The translations under genes and the position numbers were made by a program. From NCBI RefSeq assembly GCF_000247605.1, contig NC_016894.1:372001-436000 (forward strand): a stretch of DNA of 64,000 nucleotides. Direction: 5' to 3'. The notes under the pieces are model-generated. The model was not told the DNA's origin, ran no database searches, and saw nothing but the letters and a program-made list of their open reading frames with translations. Shown here one piece after another: positions 9,165-21,759 of this stretch; positions within the stretch are counted from its first letter, which is position 1, and every line of letters starts with the position of its first letter. Source of the DNA: Acetobacterium woodii DSM 1030 (GTDB lineage: Bacteria > Bacillota > Clostridia > Eubacteriales > Eubacteriaceae).

Positions 9165-9193
9165 TTTACTTTGCGAATAAAATGTGCTAAAAT
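9165..9193 (+). promoter_or_regulatory. extended -10 promoter for the surface protein gene
   Basis: TTTACT (9165-9170), a 17-base spacer and TAAAAT (9188-9193) preceded by TGC, the extended -10 form. The gene starts 62 bases after the -10. Confidence 0.5.
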
Positions 9194-9254
9194 AGATACA
9201 CTTGAAGCGGATGAAAAGATTACTTAATCAGATTTATAAGAAAGGAAGGATGTC

Positions 9255-10781
9255 ATGAAAAAGTCAACGGGCGGAATGAAAGTGTTAAGCCTGGTTCTCA
9301 TATGTGTGATAATTCTGTCATTCTTTCCAATTGGTGTTATTGGTGAAGTGGGGTATAACCGCAATGTAACGGTGGGTGATAATCGTATAAAAACGAGTTT
9401 TAAGTTGACTGGAAATGATCTGTCAACGGGAACCCTTGTTCCCGTTATTACTTTTTCAGAAGCGGTGGTTTATAATGGCAGGTCACAGAATTTAGCTGAA
9501 GTTAATCCGATTGTTGATGGTCCGGAACTCGATTCGGAACTGATTGAAATCACTTATCAAGGGACGAAATTAAATGGTGATACTTATCCAAAATCGCTGA
9601 TACCGCCGACGGATACGGGAACCTATACCGTGGTGGCAGGATATCAAGGGGATAAAGCGTATAAAGCTTATGCAGAAACTAAAACGATAACGATTAGCCC
9701 GCTGGAATTGAAAACAACAGATTTTTTCACGACAAAACCGATTAGTAAAATATATGATGGAACGGTTAATGCTCCTGATAATATAATTACCGGGTTAAAT
9801 AATACGGGAGTCCTTGAGACAGATCTTAAGGATGTTAAATTTAATTATAAGTCGGCCAGCTATTTGTCTAAAGATGTCAATTTGACAGGAATCAATGCGG
9901 TGATTCTGAAAGAAGTAACCATAACTGGTGATAAGGGGACGGAATATAGCATTGTCGATGATGAAGATAAAGATGGAGATGGAGAGGAAAAACCATCAAA
10001 AAATATTGATATCTCGCTTGTAGCAAATATTAATCCCAAAATGATTGAAGTTATTTTGGTCGGGCAAAATAAGGTATATGATGGCAGTGCAATATTAAAC
10101 GATTATAAACTATTAGTCAGGCAAGCAGATCTTATCAAAGGAGATGAAGTAGCAGTAAGCGGATCCGAGCAATTTTATCCATGGTATGGGACGATTAATA
10201 CCAAACAAAAAGATATTGGTAATTATTACGTTTGGGCAATAGGCGGATTTAGTTTACAAGGACTAAATGGCACAAATTCAAATGATTATATGATTAATAA
10301 TTTCAGCTTGGTTTCCAAGCTGAAATATGCGATTACTCCGGCGTCAGTGACGGTTATTCCAAGTTATATTACAAAAGTTGAAGGAACACCGGATCCCGTC
10401 TTAACTTATGCAGTTTGGCAGGATGAATCAGGTGATGGTTTTGTAAAAGGATTGTATGGGAATGATGTATTGTCTGGTTCTTTAACACGAGAATCGGGAG
10501 AAGCGATCGGAACTTATGATATTTACCTGGGCAGTTTGAATAATCCGAACTATAAGCTTTCTTTAGCTGATGGAAAAGATAAATTTGAAATAACTAAGGG
10601 TAAAGAAGTTGCAGCTACCTATGTCGGAAATGATGCTGACAATAATACAACAACGGGATCAGGCGAGATAGCGGAAGAAAAAAAATCACCCGTGCCATAT
10701 TTGGGGATTGCAATGTTGTTGATCTTGCTAATTGCCGTAGGGGTATTTTTCGGAAAAAATCGACTGACAAAAATGGATTAA
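9255..10781 (+). CDS. cell-surface protein with MBG/YDG-type repeats
   Basis: A 508-residue exported protein. It has a signal peptide (basic start, then a hydrophobic run to about residue 30), beta-rich repeats in which a K-x-YDG motif recurs (SKIYDGTVN, NKVYDGSAI) and a final MBG-like module around EGTPDPVLTY, then a polar linker rich in Asn/Thr and a C-terminal membrane span (about 483-503) followed by a few basic residues. YDG and MBG domains are usually found in adhesin stalks. There is no LPXTG motif, so anchoring is probably by the transmembrane segment. It has its own promoter and terminator and is followed by a second surface protein gene of the same overall design. Specific ligand unknown. 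Confidence 0.8.
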   Translation: MKKSTGGMKVLSLVLICVIILSFFPIGVIGEVGYNRNVTVGDNRIKTSFKLTGNDLSTGTLVPVITFSEAVVYNGRSQNLAEVNPIVDGPELDSELIEITYQGTKLNGDTYPKSLIPPTDTGTYTVVAGYQGDKAYKAYAETKTITISPLELKTTDFFTTKPISKIYDGTVNAPDNIITGLNNTGVLETDLKDVKFNYKSASYLSKDVNLTGINAVILKEVTITGDKGTEYSIVDDEDKDGDGEEKPSKNIDISLVANINPKMIEVILVGQNKVYDGSAILNDYKLLVRQADLIKGDEVAVSGSEQFYPWYGTINTKQKDIGNYYVWAIGGFSLQGLNGTNSNDYMINNFSLVSKLKYAITPASVTVIPSYITKVEGTPDPVLTYAVWQDESGDGFVKGLYGNDVLSGSLTRESGEAIGTYDIYLGSLNNPNYKLSLADGKDKFEITKGKEVAATYVGNDADNNTTTGSGEIAEEKKSPVPYLGIAMLLILLIAVGVFFGKNRLTKMD

Positions 10782-10799
10782 CTTGAAATACTTGGAGCT

Positions 10800-10834
10800 A
10801 AAGGATTTGTTTAATAAATAAACAGATCCTTTTG
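10800..10834 (+). terminator. terminator between the two surface protein genes
   Basis: AAGGATTTGTTTA (10801-10813) pairs, with one mismatch, with the segment TAAACAGATCCTT (10819-10831), followed by TTT. Confidence 0.65.
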
Positions 10835-10975
10835 GCGTTAGTAATGAGATCAAGATAATTTTTTTGAAGATGACAAAGAATAAAGAAAACAAGACGGTGA
10901 TTTTTGTGGTAAAATAAGCGAAATGATATTGGTTTGATAGGGAATAGATTTAGGAAAGATGGAGAGGAAAAGAGA

Positions 10976-12517
10976 ATGAATCGAAAAAAAATAAGTAAAC
11001 GTTTAACAAAGGTTGCTTTGGCAGTCCTATTAGCTTTATTGATGTTGCCGATGGTAACTTTTGCTCAAGCTGATGAGAAAAAAGTGACGACGGTATCAAT
11101 TGCAAGTGCCCCGCCGTCAGTTATCTTTAATGCATCGACAGATGAACTTGATAAAGCGGTTTATCAAGCAATGAATATCGTGGTTGAAGATAGTGAATTA
11201 AATAATATTGATTTTACAGCAGATGAGATCACGTTGGATTATAATCGTCAGGTAGGAAAACAAACAATTAAAGTCACGTATAAAGGGAATGATCAATACC
11301 AGGGCAGTACCGCAACAGGTAGCATCATCATAAATAAGGTTCCCAAAAAAGACACCCGATTGGTTTTAAAAGCGAATCCTCCATCGGTCGGATATTCGAG
11401 TGATCCCGCAACATTAGATAAAGCCGTCTATGAAGATTTAGTTATCTCGGTTGTCGATAGTGATTCGAATCTGGTTGCTTTTTCACCAAGTGATATTACA
11501 TTAACATACAATCATACGGTGGGAACTCAAAATGTTGTTGTGGCTTATCAGGGAAATGATCAATACAATCCCGCCCAAGTGAATGCGGCGGTTCAAATCG
11601 TGGGAAAGCAGGATACAAAAGTATCCATTGCCGCGAGTCCGCCAGCCGTTGCGTATACCAGTGATTCGGCAAAAATGGATTTAGCGGTCTATCAGGCATT
11701 GAGCATTGTTGTGGTTGATGCCGGTAATAATAAAATAAATTTTACCGCGGCAGAGATTGATTTGAGTTATAATCGTGCACCGGGAAAACAGGATGTGACC
11801 GTTAAATATAAAGGAAATGATCAATATAGTTCAAGTTCAGCCAAGAGCTATGTGGAGATTACCGGAAAGATTGATCCGCCCGTACCTGCTAAAGAGAATA
11901 CCAGCGTCAATCTTTCAAAAACACCGGCGGCGGTAGCTTATAGCTCGGATTCGGGAAAACTGGATGCAGATATTTATCAAGCATTAGCGATTCAAGTGGT
12001 TGATAGTAAAAATAATGCCATTAAGTTCACCACAACAGATATTGAATTAAGTTATAATCGCGAGGGTGGGGATCAACCCGTAACGGTTAAATACAAAGGC
12101 ACGGATCAATATAATAGCAGTAACGCCACGCAAACAGTTACCATTACGCAGAAAGTAGACTGTTCGTTGGTCATTACGGCCAATCCGCCGAATATAGAAT
12201 ATGATAAAAATCCGTCAAAACTTGATGATGCAGTCTATAAAGGGCTTGATATTATTGTGGTTGATGACAATAATAATGTCATTGAATCGAAACAAAGTGA
12301 TTTTGAACTTAATTATACACATGAAATAGGGGAACAGTCGGTTATTGTTAAGTATAAAGGAAACAATTATTTTAATAGTGCCGTGGCGACGGTTCGGGTG
12401 GATATTATTAAGCCGAGATCCAATAATTTAGGATTGATCGCTGGCATTATGGGAGTCATTGTTGTTGGTCTGGGTGTTATTGGCGTGGTCATTTATCGAA
12501 AAAAGCATAACGCCTAA
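10976..12517 (+). CDS. cell-surface stalk protein with five tandem ~87-residue modules
   Basis: A 513-residue exported protein. A signal peptide (MNRKKISKRLTK followed by a leucine-rich core, cleavage probably after FAQA) is followed by five tandem modules of about 85-95 residues. Each carries the same landmarks: a Pro-Pro/Ala-x-V-x-Y/F opening, an LD-x-AVYQ helix, I-x-VVD, an L-x-YN turn and a VKYKG-N/T-DQY strand. It ends with a membrane span near LGLIAGIMGVIVVGLGVIGV and a basic tail. I start at ATG 10976 (GGAGAGG upstream), not the in-frame TTG at 10934, because only the later start gives a proper signal peptide. I do not recognise the module by name; it behaves like an Ig-like stalk repeat. 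Confidence 0.82.
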   Translation: MNRKKISKRLTKVALAVLLALLMLPMVTFAQADEKKVTTVSIASAPPSVIFNASTDELDKAVYQAMNIVVEDSELNNIDFTADEITLDYNRQVGKQTIKVTYKGNDQYQGSTATGSIIINKVPKKDTRLVLKANPPSVGYSSDPATLDKAVYEDLVISVVDSDSNLVAFSPSDITLTYNHTVGTQNVVVAYQGNDQYNPAQVNAAVQIVGKQDTKVSIAASPPAVAYTSDSAKMDLAVYQALSIVVVDAGNNKINFTAAEIDLSYNRAPGKQDVTVKYKGNDQYSSSSAKSYVEITGKIDPPVPAKENTSVNLSKTPAAVAYSSDSGKLDADIYQALAIQVVDSKNNAIKFTTTDIELSYNREGGDQPVTVKYKGTDQYNSSNATQTVTITQKVDCSLVITANPPNIEYDKNPSKLDDAVYKGLDIIVVDDNNNVIESKQSDFELNYTHEIGEQSVIVKYKGNNYFNSAVATVRVDIIKPRSNNLGLIAGIMGVIVVGLGVIGVVIYRKKHNA

Positions 12518-12526
12518 TTGGGCGTG

Positions 12527-12560
12527 AAAAAAGGGTCTGCCAGTTGGCAGATCCTTTTTA
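12527..12560. terminator. bidirectional terminator between converging genes
   Basis: AAAAAAGGGTCTGCC (12527-12541) pairs with GGCAGATCCTTTTT (12546-12559). A-run and T-run on opposite sides let it serve both the plus-strand surface protein gene and the minus-strand gadB. Confidence 0.88.
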
Positions 12561-12609
12561 ATGGGTAACGTTAAGCATAATAGTCGGAACCGATAAGCGT
12601 TGATTCTTT

Positions 12610-14022
12610 TTAATGAGTAAAGCCCATAGCACCCTTGTTTTCGTCGGAATGCCCATAAATTATAATGTGAGCATGATCTAAAGCATCGATGCTTGCCTTG
12701 ATATCGTTGATAAAAGAGATTGCCAGTTGCAGGCTTAGATCTTGACGAACCACTACCCGTTGGATGATAAGATCTGAGAGGTTATCAGGCAGCGGATAAG
12801 CTGGAACCTGCCAACCAGTTGTGCGTAGGCGATCAGCGAGGTCGTAAAGGCTCCAGGGCTTGTCAAGATTTGCTTTCAGCTTCCAGCAAACGATGGGAAT
12901 ATTATCACCATCATTGTAGATATCAAAAAGTTGTGTTTGCTCAAGCTCAGCAGCAATGTATTTTGCAACGCTTCGCGTGCGTTCGTGGATCTTTTGATAA
13001 CCACGATAACCATAGCTTAAGAAGTTGAAATATTGACCGATGATTTGGCTTGATGATCGTGAGAAGTTGATGGCCATCGTGGGTAAATCACCGCCAAGAT
13101 AGCTGACGCTAAAGATCAGCTCCGATGGCAAATAACATTTGTCCTTCCAGACGATCCAACCAATACCGGGATAAACAAGACCATATTTATGACCAGAGGT
13201 ATTAATGGAAATAACATTTTTTAGTCGGAAATCCCATTCTAGATCAGGGAAGATAAAAGGAGCAAATAGTCCGCCGGAGGCGCCGTCCACATGGATAGAA
13301 ACCGGAATCACAGCAGTTTGATTGTAGACCTCGACAAGCTCATCCAATTTTTTAACATCATCGTATTTACCCGTATAAGTAATTCCCATAATGGCAACAA
13401 TACCAATGGTGTCGTTATCCACATAATCCATGACAGTATCCATGTTCAAACTCATATGGTCGGGGTCTAATGGCACACAACGCATTTCAATATCCCAATA
13501 GACGCAGAATTTCTCCCAACAAACTTGAAAACCCGAGGAAATAACCAGGTTTGGTTTTCGGCCGAGGATATCAATGCCGGCTTGTTTAGCTTTTTCACGC
13601 CAGGCAAATTTCATAGCCAGACCGCCAAGCATGCAGGCTTCGGAAGAACCGACGGTTGAAGTGCCGATATAAGCCGAGTCTTCGGGAGCATTCCAGAGAT
13701 CGGCAATGATGTTGACACATCTGTTTTCAAGGTCAGTTGTCTGAGGATATTCAGACTTGTCGATGGCATTTTTTTCCAGGGTCTCAGACATGATTCGAAC
13801 AGCGGCAGGTTCCATGTAAGTTTGACAAAAGGTGGCTAGATTAAGTCGGGCACTGCCTTCGTCCAATAAGTCATCTTTAATTAAAAGATAAGCAAGTTCA
13901 GGATCGATCGATTCTTCATTTAATTGATATTTAGGCAGCGTAGAATTCAGCGGATCATTACTAAAAACAGGGGTTTCATAGACGCTTTCCAGTTGGTCCT
14001 TATTTGGTCTTGAATGCAACAT
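12610..14022 (-). CDS. gadB: glutamate decarboxylase
   Basis: PLP-dependent enzyme converting glutamate to GABA and CO2 while consuming a proton, used for acid resistance or for GABA formation. It is 470 residues, close to the 466 of E. coli GadB. The PLP lysine sits at Lys279 in NTSGHKYGLVYPGIGW, and the substrate-site stretch STVGSSEACMLGG and the VDGASGGLFAPF motif are conserved. An AAGGAG site lies 7 bases before the ATG. No glutamate/GABA antiporter gene (gadC) is adjacent and it is flanked by unrelated genes, so it appears to be a single-gene unit. Confidence 0.96.
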   Translation of the reverse strand: MLHSRPNKDQLESVYETPVFSNDPLNSTLPKYQLNEESIDPELAYLLIKDDLLDEGSARLNLATFCQTYMEPAAVRIMSETLEKNAIDKSEYPQTTDLENRCVNIIADLWNAPEDSAYIGTSTVGSSEACMLGGLAMKFAWREKAKQAGIDILGRKPNLVISSGFQVCWEKFCVYWDIEMRCVPLDPDHMSLNMDTVMDYVDNDTIGIVAIMGITYTGKYDDVKKLDELVEVYNQTAVIPVSIHVDGASGGLFAPFIFPDLEWDFRLKNVISINTSGHKYGLVYPGIGWIVWKDKCYLPSELIFSVSYLGGDLPTMAINFSRSSSQIIGQYFNFLSYGYRGYQKIHERTRSVAKYIAAELEQTQLFDIYNDGDNIPIVCWKLKANLDKPWSLYDLADRLRTTGWQVPAYPLPDNLSDLIIQRVVVRQDLSLQLAISFINDIKASIDALDHAHIIIYGHSDENKGAMGFTH

Positions 14023-14170
14023 GTTAAACTCCTTTAAGATAGAATAGAATTTTATTTTGGATCGTTATGATGGTAATAACGTAACTATTTAAATTGTACA
14101 CAATTAGGGAAACAAGAAGCAAGCGATTTCATAAATTTTATCAAAATAGGTGAGCTGCGATTTACAAGTA

Positions 14171-14224
14171 CTTAACTTAAAAAGCATTGACAACAATGCA
14201 ATAAACAGATATAGTTAAGTTAAG
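14171..14224 (+). promoter_or_regulatory. strong promoter of the M-box/corA transcript, flanked by a 10-bp inverted repeat
   Basis: TTGACA (14187-14192), a 17-base spacer and TATAGT (14210-14215). A perfect inverted repeat, CTTAACTTAA (14171-14180) and TTAAGTTAAG (14215-14224), brackets the promoter and could be an operator; no regulator is assigned. Confidence 0.75.
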
Positions 14225-14254
14225 ATAATAATAAAAGAACGAAATGTTTCTTTT

Positions 14255-14451
14255 GTTAGGCGAGGCTCCTATACAGAGATGGCTGCTGCCCGGAAACATC
14301 GAAAGATGCCAATGGGTTAACAGGTACTATCGAATTAAGGTTTTACTTAACGCAGTTGGGCATAGCCCTATACTGTATAGTGCCAAAACTCAACGAATAG
14401 AGGAGCCATTTTTTGCTGTGCAGAAACCTCCTCAAAAAGTGGGGTTTTTTT
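14255..14451 (+). ncRNA. M-box (ykoK) magnesium riboswitch with terminator
   Basis: The aptamer (about 14255-14407) shows the conserved M-box tracts: GTTAGGCGAGGCTCCTATAC at the 5' side, CTGCCCGGAAACATCGAAAG with GATGCCAATGGGT, CAACAGG-like and AGTGCCAAAACTCAACG parts, and the closing AGGAGCC. P1 is GGCTCCT (14264-14270) with AGGAGCC (14401-14407). Downstream, AAACC pairs with GGTTT before a T-run (14424-14451). GAGGAG (14400-14405) can instead pair with CTCCTC (14428-14433), an antiterminator that excludes both P1 and the terminator. Thus Mg2+ binding should stop transcription ahead of corA. Confidence 0.95.
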
Positions 14452-14453
14452 AT

Positions 14454-14517
14454 TTGCGCGAAGGCAACGAGCCAAACGGCTGCCAGCAGACAGTTGGCGA
14501 CAGCCCGCGAATAAGCA
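14454..14517 (+). repeat. 64-bp direct repeat, copy 1
   Basis: From TTGCGCGAAGGC to CGCGAATAAGCA. Identical to copy 2 (14547-14610) except for one C/T difference. It contains GCCAA...TTGGC with an inner CTGCCAGCAG palindrome. GC-rich compared with its surroundings. Confidence 0.9.
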
Positions 14518-14546
14518 CGAAAAGAGCAAGGCGAGTTTCGTGCGGA

Positions 14547-14610
14547 TTGCGCGAAGGCAACGAGCCAAACGGCTGCCAGTAGACAGTTGGCGACAGCCCG
14601 CGAATAAGCA
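14547..14610 (+). repeat. 64-bp direct repeat, copy 2
   Basis: Second copy, starting 93 bases after copy 1. The 29-base spacer between the copies contains a CACGAAA/TTTCGTG inverted repeat. Together they lengthen the leader between the M-box terminator and corA. Confidence 0.9.
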
Positions 14611-14660
14611 TACAAATAAAACAGAAACGTTTTAAATTATAAGAAAAGGAGTGAGATAGG

Positions 14661-14750
14661 ATGGACGCAGACCCTGGTGAGAAGCGGATTAGTCAATTAA
14701 AACAAAAACTGAGCGGCCCAAATATCTTACTGATTATTGGCTGCTCTTAA
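14661..14750 (+). CDS. possible 29-residue leader ORF upstream of corA
   Basis: ATG at 14661, stop TAA at 14748-14750. AAGGAG (14646-14651) lies 9 bases before the ATG. The predicted peptide has a charged N-terminal half (DADPGEKR, then QLKQK) and a hydrophobic C-terminal end (PNILLIIGCS). It lies 15 bases before corA in the same transcript, after the Mg2+ riboswitch. It could be a translated leader affecting corA, a small membrane peptide, or chance. It matches no family I know. Confidence 0.45.
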   Translation: MDADPGEKRISQLKQKLSGPNILLIIGCS

Positions 14751-14765
14751 TAATGGAGGAAAGCA

Positions 14766-15695
14766 ATGATCAAAATCTATAAAACCATTGATGGAAAGAT
14801 TCAAGAAATTGAATCGATTGAAAAAAACAGTTGGATTAATATGGTTAATCCAACGGAAGAAGAATTGCAATTTATTACCAGAGAATTGGAAGTTGAACCC
14901 GATTTTCTGAGAGCTGCACTGGATGAAGAAGAAATTTCCCGGGTGGAGTTAGAAGATAATAACCAGGCCCTCATTACCATCGATGTTCCGGTAATTGAAA
15001 AAGATACCAAGATGGTGTTGTATACGACCATTCCGGTTGGGATTATTCAAACAGAAGATAATATTATTACAGTTTGTTTAAGAGGTAATACACTGCTCGA
15101 TGACTTTGCTAAAGGTCGTGTTAAAGGTGTATACACCAATTTAAAAACCCGATTTATTTTCCAAATTCTCTACCGGGTAGCCAGTCGATTTTTAGTTTAC
15201 CTGAGACATATCAATCGCATGAGTACTGATATTGAACGGCAATTGCATATCTCGATGAAAAATAAAGAACTGATTCAATTACTTGATTTAGAAAAAAGTT
15301 TGGTGTTTTTCTCGACATCTTTAAAAGCCAATCAGGGAGTTTTAGAAAAGCTTCAACGCGGACGGATCATTAAACTTTATGAAGAAGATAAGGAATTGTT
15401 GGAAGACGTCTTGATTGAAGTTCAACAAGCGATTGAGATGTCCAATATTTATGCTAATATTCTCAGTGGAACCATGGATGCCTTTGCTTCGATTATTTCG
15501 AACAACTTAAATATCGTGATGAAAATTTTAACATCACTTACCATTCTGATGTCGATCCCAACAATGATCGCTAGTTTCTTTGGAATGAACGTTGAGGGAT
15601 TACCGATTCCCAATTTTTGGAGCATCGTCTTAATTTCGATTGCATGTACGGGTGTGGCTGCATTTGTATTATTTAAGAAAAAAATGTTTAGTTAG
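14766..15695 (+). CDS. corA: CorA-family magnesium/metal ion channel
   Basis: A 309-residue homopentameric divalent-cation channel for Mg2+ (or Co2+) uptake across the membrane. A soluble N-terminal alpha/beta domain and a long helical stalk are followed by two membrane segments at the C-terminus; the family selectivity motif Gly-Met-Asn is at 273-275 at the end of the first segment (MIASFFGMNVEG). The protein ends with the usual Lys-rich tail (KKKMFS). GGAGG precedes the ATG. Transcription should be governed by the upstream M-box riboswitch, which supports Mg2+ as the physiological substrate. Confidence 0.95.
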   Translation: MIKIYKTIDGKIQEIESIEKNSWINMVNPTEEELQFITRELEVEPDFLRAALDEEEISRVELEDNNQALITIDVPVIEKDTKMVLYTTIPVGIIQTEDNIITVCLRGNTLLDDFAKGRVKGVYTNLKTRFIFQILYRVASRFLVYLRHINRMSTDIERQLHISMKNKELIQLLDLEKSLVFFSTSLKANQGVLEKLQRGRIIKLYEEDKELLEDVLIEVQQAIEMSNIYANILSGTMDAFASIISNNLNIVMKILTSLTILMSIPTMIASFFGMNVEGLPIPNFWSIVLISIACTGVAAFVLFKKKMFS

Positions 15696-15714
15696 AGTGG
15701 TTTTTAAATTATCA

Positions 15715-15744
15715 TTGACAAAGAATTTTGTTAAGGTGTATAAT
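15715..15744 (+). promoter_or_regulatory. promoter of the FMN riboswitch/ribU transcript
   Basis: TTGACA (15715-15720), 18-base spacer, TATAAT (15739-15744): both hexamers match consensus fully. Confidence 0.85.
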
Positions 15745-15765
15745 TAAAACATAAATTAAATAGTC

Positions 15766-15939
15766 TGTTTCAGGGGGAGGTGCAAGTCCTCACCGGTGGT
15801 GATATGTAAAATGCATTAAGTCCACGAGCCGAAAGGCCGATTTGGTTAGAATCCAGAACCGACGGTATAGTCCGGATGGAAGAAATGGCGTACAACATTG
15901 CGCGCAGAGCTCTTGGAAAGAATATTCCAGGGGCTTTTT
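15766..15939 (+). ncRNA. FMN riboswitch (RFN element) with terminator
   Basis: The aptamer (about 15766-15890) has the conserved RFN blocks: TTTCAGGGGGAGGTGCAA, TCCTCACCGGTGGTGAT, AGTCCACGAGCC, GATTTGGTTAGAATCC and ACCGACGGTATAGTC, closing with GGATGGAAGAAA. AGCTCTTGGAA (15908-15918) pairs, with G-U pairs, with TTCCAGGGGCT (15925-15935), followed by five T: an intrinsic terminator used when FMN is bound. It directly precedes the riboflavin transporter gene. Confidence 0.96.
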
Positions 15940-15973
15940 AATTTGCTGAACAGACAATGAAGGAGGATTTTCG

Positions 15974-16543
15974 ATGAAAATCAAGACAAAGCAACTGACT
16001 CAGATGGCAGTATTGGCAGCAATGTCAATACTATTGGTTTATCTTATCCGGTTTCCAATATTCCCGGCGGCACCATTTTTGGAATATGATCCGGCCGACA
16101 TTCCTATTTTTATTGGGACATTTATGTTTGGACCTTTAGGTGGTTTAGTGCTTACTGGGGTGGTTTGTGTTTTACAGGGTGCAACGGTTAGCTCGGCTAG
16201 TGGGATTATCGGAGTGCTGATGCATTTTTTTGCAACCGGGTCGTTTGTGTTGGTTGCTGGAAATATTTACCGTAAAAATCGAACCCGAAAAGGTGCTATT
16301 ATTGGTTTAGTTTTTGGGATGATTACAATGACCGCAACAATGGCATTGTGGAACATCGCGGTAACACCATTCTTTTTAGGGATTCCGGTTGAAGCAGTTT
16401 TACCAATGATCTTGCCAGTTATTGTACCATTTAATCTAATTAAAGCAGGAATCAACTCAGCGATAACTTTTGCCGTCTATAAATCAGTTAGTAAAGTTCT
16501 GGGACTTGAAATTCAAGAACCTAAAATAGCGGAAGGCAAATAA
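15974..16543 (+). CDS. ribU: ECF transporter S component, riboflavin-specific
   Basis: A 189-residue membrane protein with about five or six hydrophobic segments, the size of an ECF S-component. It captures riboflavin outside the cell and works with the shared EcfA-EcfA'-EcfT energising module, which is not encoded nearby. The N-terminus (TKQLTQMAVLAAMSILL) contains the Ala-rich face that contacts EcfT, and EYDPADIPIFIGTFMFGP is typical of RibU. Substrate assignment rests on the FMN riboswitch immediately upstream. AAGGAGG lies 7 bases before the ATG. Confidence 0.93.
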   Translation: MKIKTKQLTQMAVLAAMSILLVYLIRFPIFPAAPFLEYDPADIPIFIGTFMFGPLGGLVLTGVVCVLQGATVSSASGIIGVLMHFFATGSFVLVAGNIYRKNRTRKGAIIGLVFGMITMTATMALWNIAVTPFFLGIPVEAVLPMILPVIVPFNLIKAGINSAITFAVYKSVSKVLGLEIQEPKIAEGK

Positions 16544-16582
16544 CAAAAACGACATAATTATGATATGATGATAGCAGAAAAT

Positions 16583-16618
16583 AAAGGATTGGGAATCATT
16601 GGATTTCCGATCCTTTAT
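16583..16618 (+). terminator. terminator after ribU
   Basis: AAAGGATTGGGAATC pairs (with G-U and one mismatch) with GGATTTCCGATCCTTT across a short loop, followed by ATTATT. Confidence 0.7.
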
Positions 16619-16628
16619 TATTATAGTA

Positions 16629-16694
16629 TAGGTAATTGAAAAATTAAAGAACATCAAACAACGGTGGCCTTGTGAATAGTTTTGCAATTACTTA
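16629..16694 (+). mobile_element. MITE-like palindromic element, short deleted copy (copy C)
   Basis: Starts TAGGTAATTG and ends GCAATTACTTA; its first 48 bases resemble the left part of copy A (24525-24695), including CAAACAACGGTGGCCTTG, then it jumps to the right terminal repeat, so the centre has been lost. It is flanked by a perfect 10-bp direct repeat, TATTATAGTA, at 16619-16628 and 16695-16704, which marks an insertion. Confidence 0.8.
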
Positions 16695-16805
16695 TATTAT
16701 AGTAGAATAATTGCCAATCTGATGATGGAAAAAATTAGAATCAGCGGGAGTTAAAGCGGATTACGGGCAAAAATGAAAAAAGTTAATAAAAAGATGAAAA
16801 AGGAG

Positions 16806-16834
16806 TTGACAGGAAGGCTGAAAGCGCGTATACT
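16806..16834 (+). promoter_or_regulatory. rRNA operon promoter P1
   Basis: TTGACA (16806-16811), 17-base spacer, TATACT (16829-16834), about 330 bases before 16S. Confidence 0.8.
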
Positions 16835-16913
16835 AATGAAGTTGTCTCGAACAGGGGCGACGGTCACACAGCTGAATCACTGAAATGAACTTAAAAGAAT
16901 TTCAAAAAACAGC

Positions 16914-16942
16914 TTGACATCATGAAGAAACAACGATATAAT
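16914..16942 (+). promoter_or_regulatory. rRNA operon promoter P2
   Basis: TTGACA (16914-16919), 17-base spacer, TATAAT (16937-16942): full consensus. Tandem strong promoters are usual for rrn operons. The leader from here to 16S (about 220 bases) holds no gene. Confidence 0.88.
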
Positions 16943-17164
16943 AGAAAAGCTTCTTCGGTCGGGAAACGATTGCAGAGCGGCGGTCATAGAAAAGAGAATA
17001 GTACCATAAAACCTGTAAAACAGCCAAAACATCCGCAAGGATGAAGGCGGCTAAAATAGAAACAGAGAGATGTACTCTTAAAAACATTAACTCGGTAGAG
17101 GATAAATTACAGTTATTCAAATGAGACAGCATTTAAAAGCCCAACGGCTTTAAATACAAACTTT

Positions 17165-21759
<4,595 letters not shown>

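Noticed and set aside
14454-14610. CRISPR array
   Set aside because: Only two repeat units, 64 bp each with internal palindromes, and no cas genes or leader; direct repeats or REP-like elements fit better.
14244-14615. Plus- and minus-strand ORFs of 66-112 residues over the M-box and repeats
   Set aside because: They cover a structured riboswitch and the 64-bp direct repeats, so open frames arise by repeat structure.
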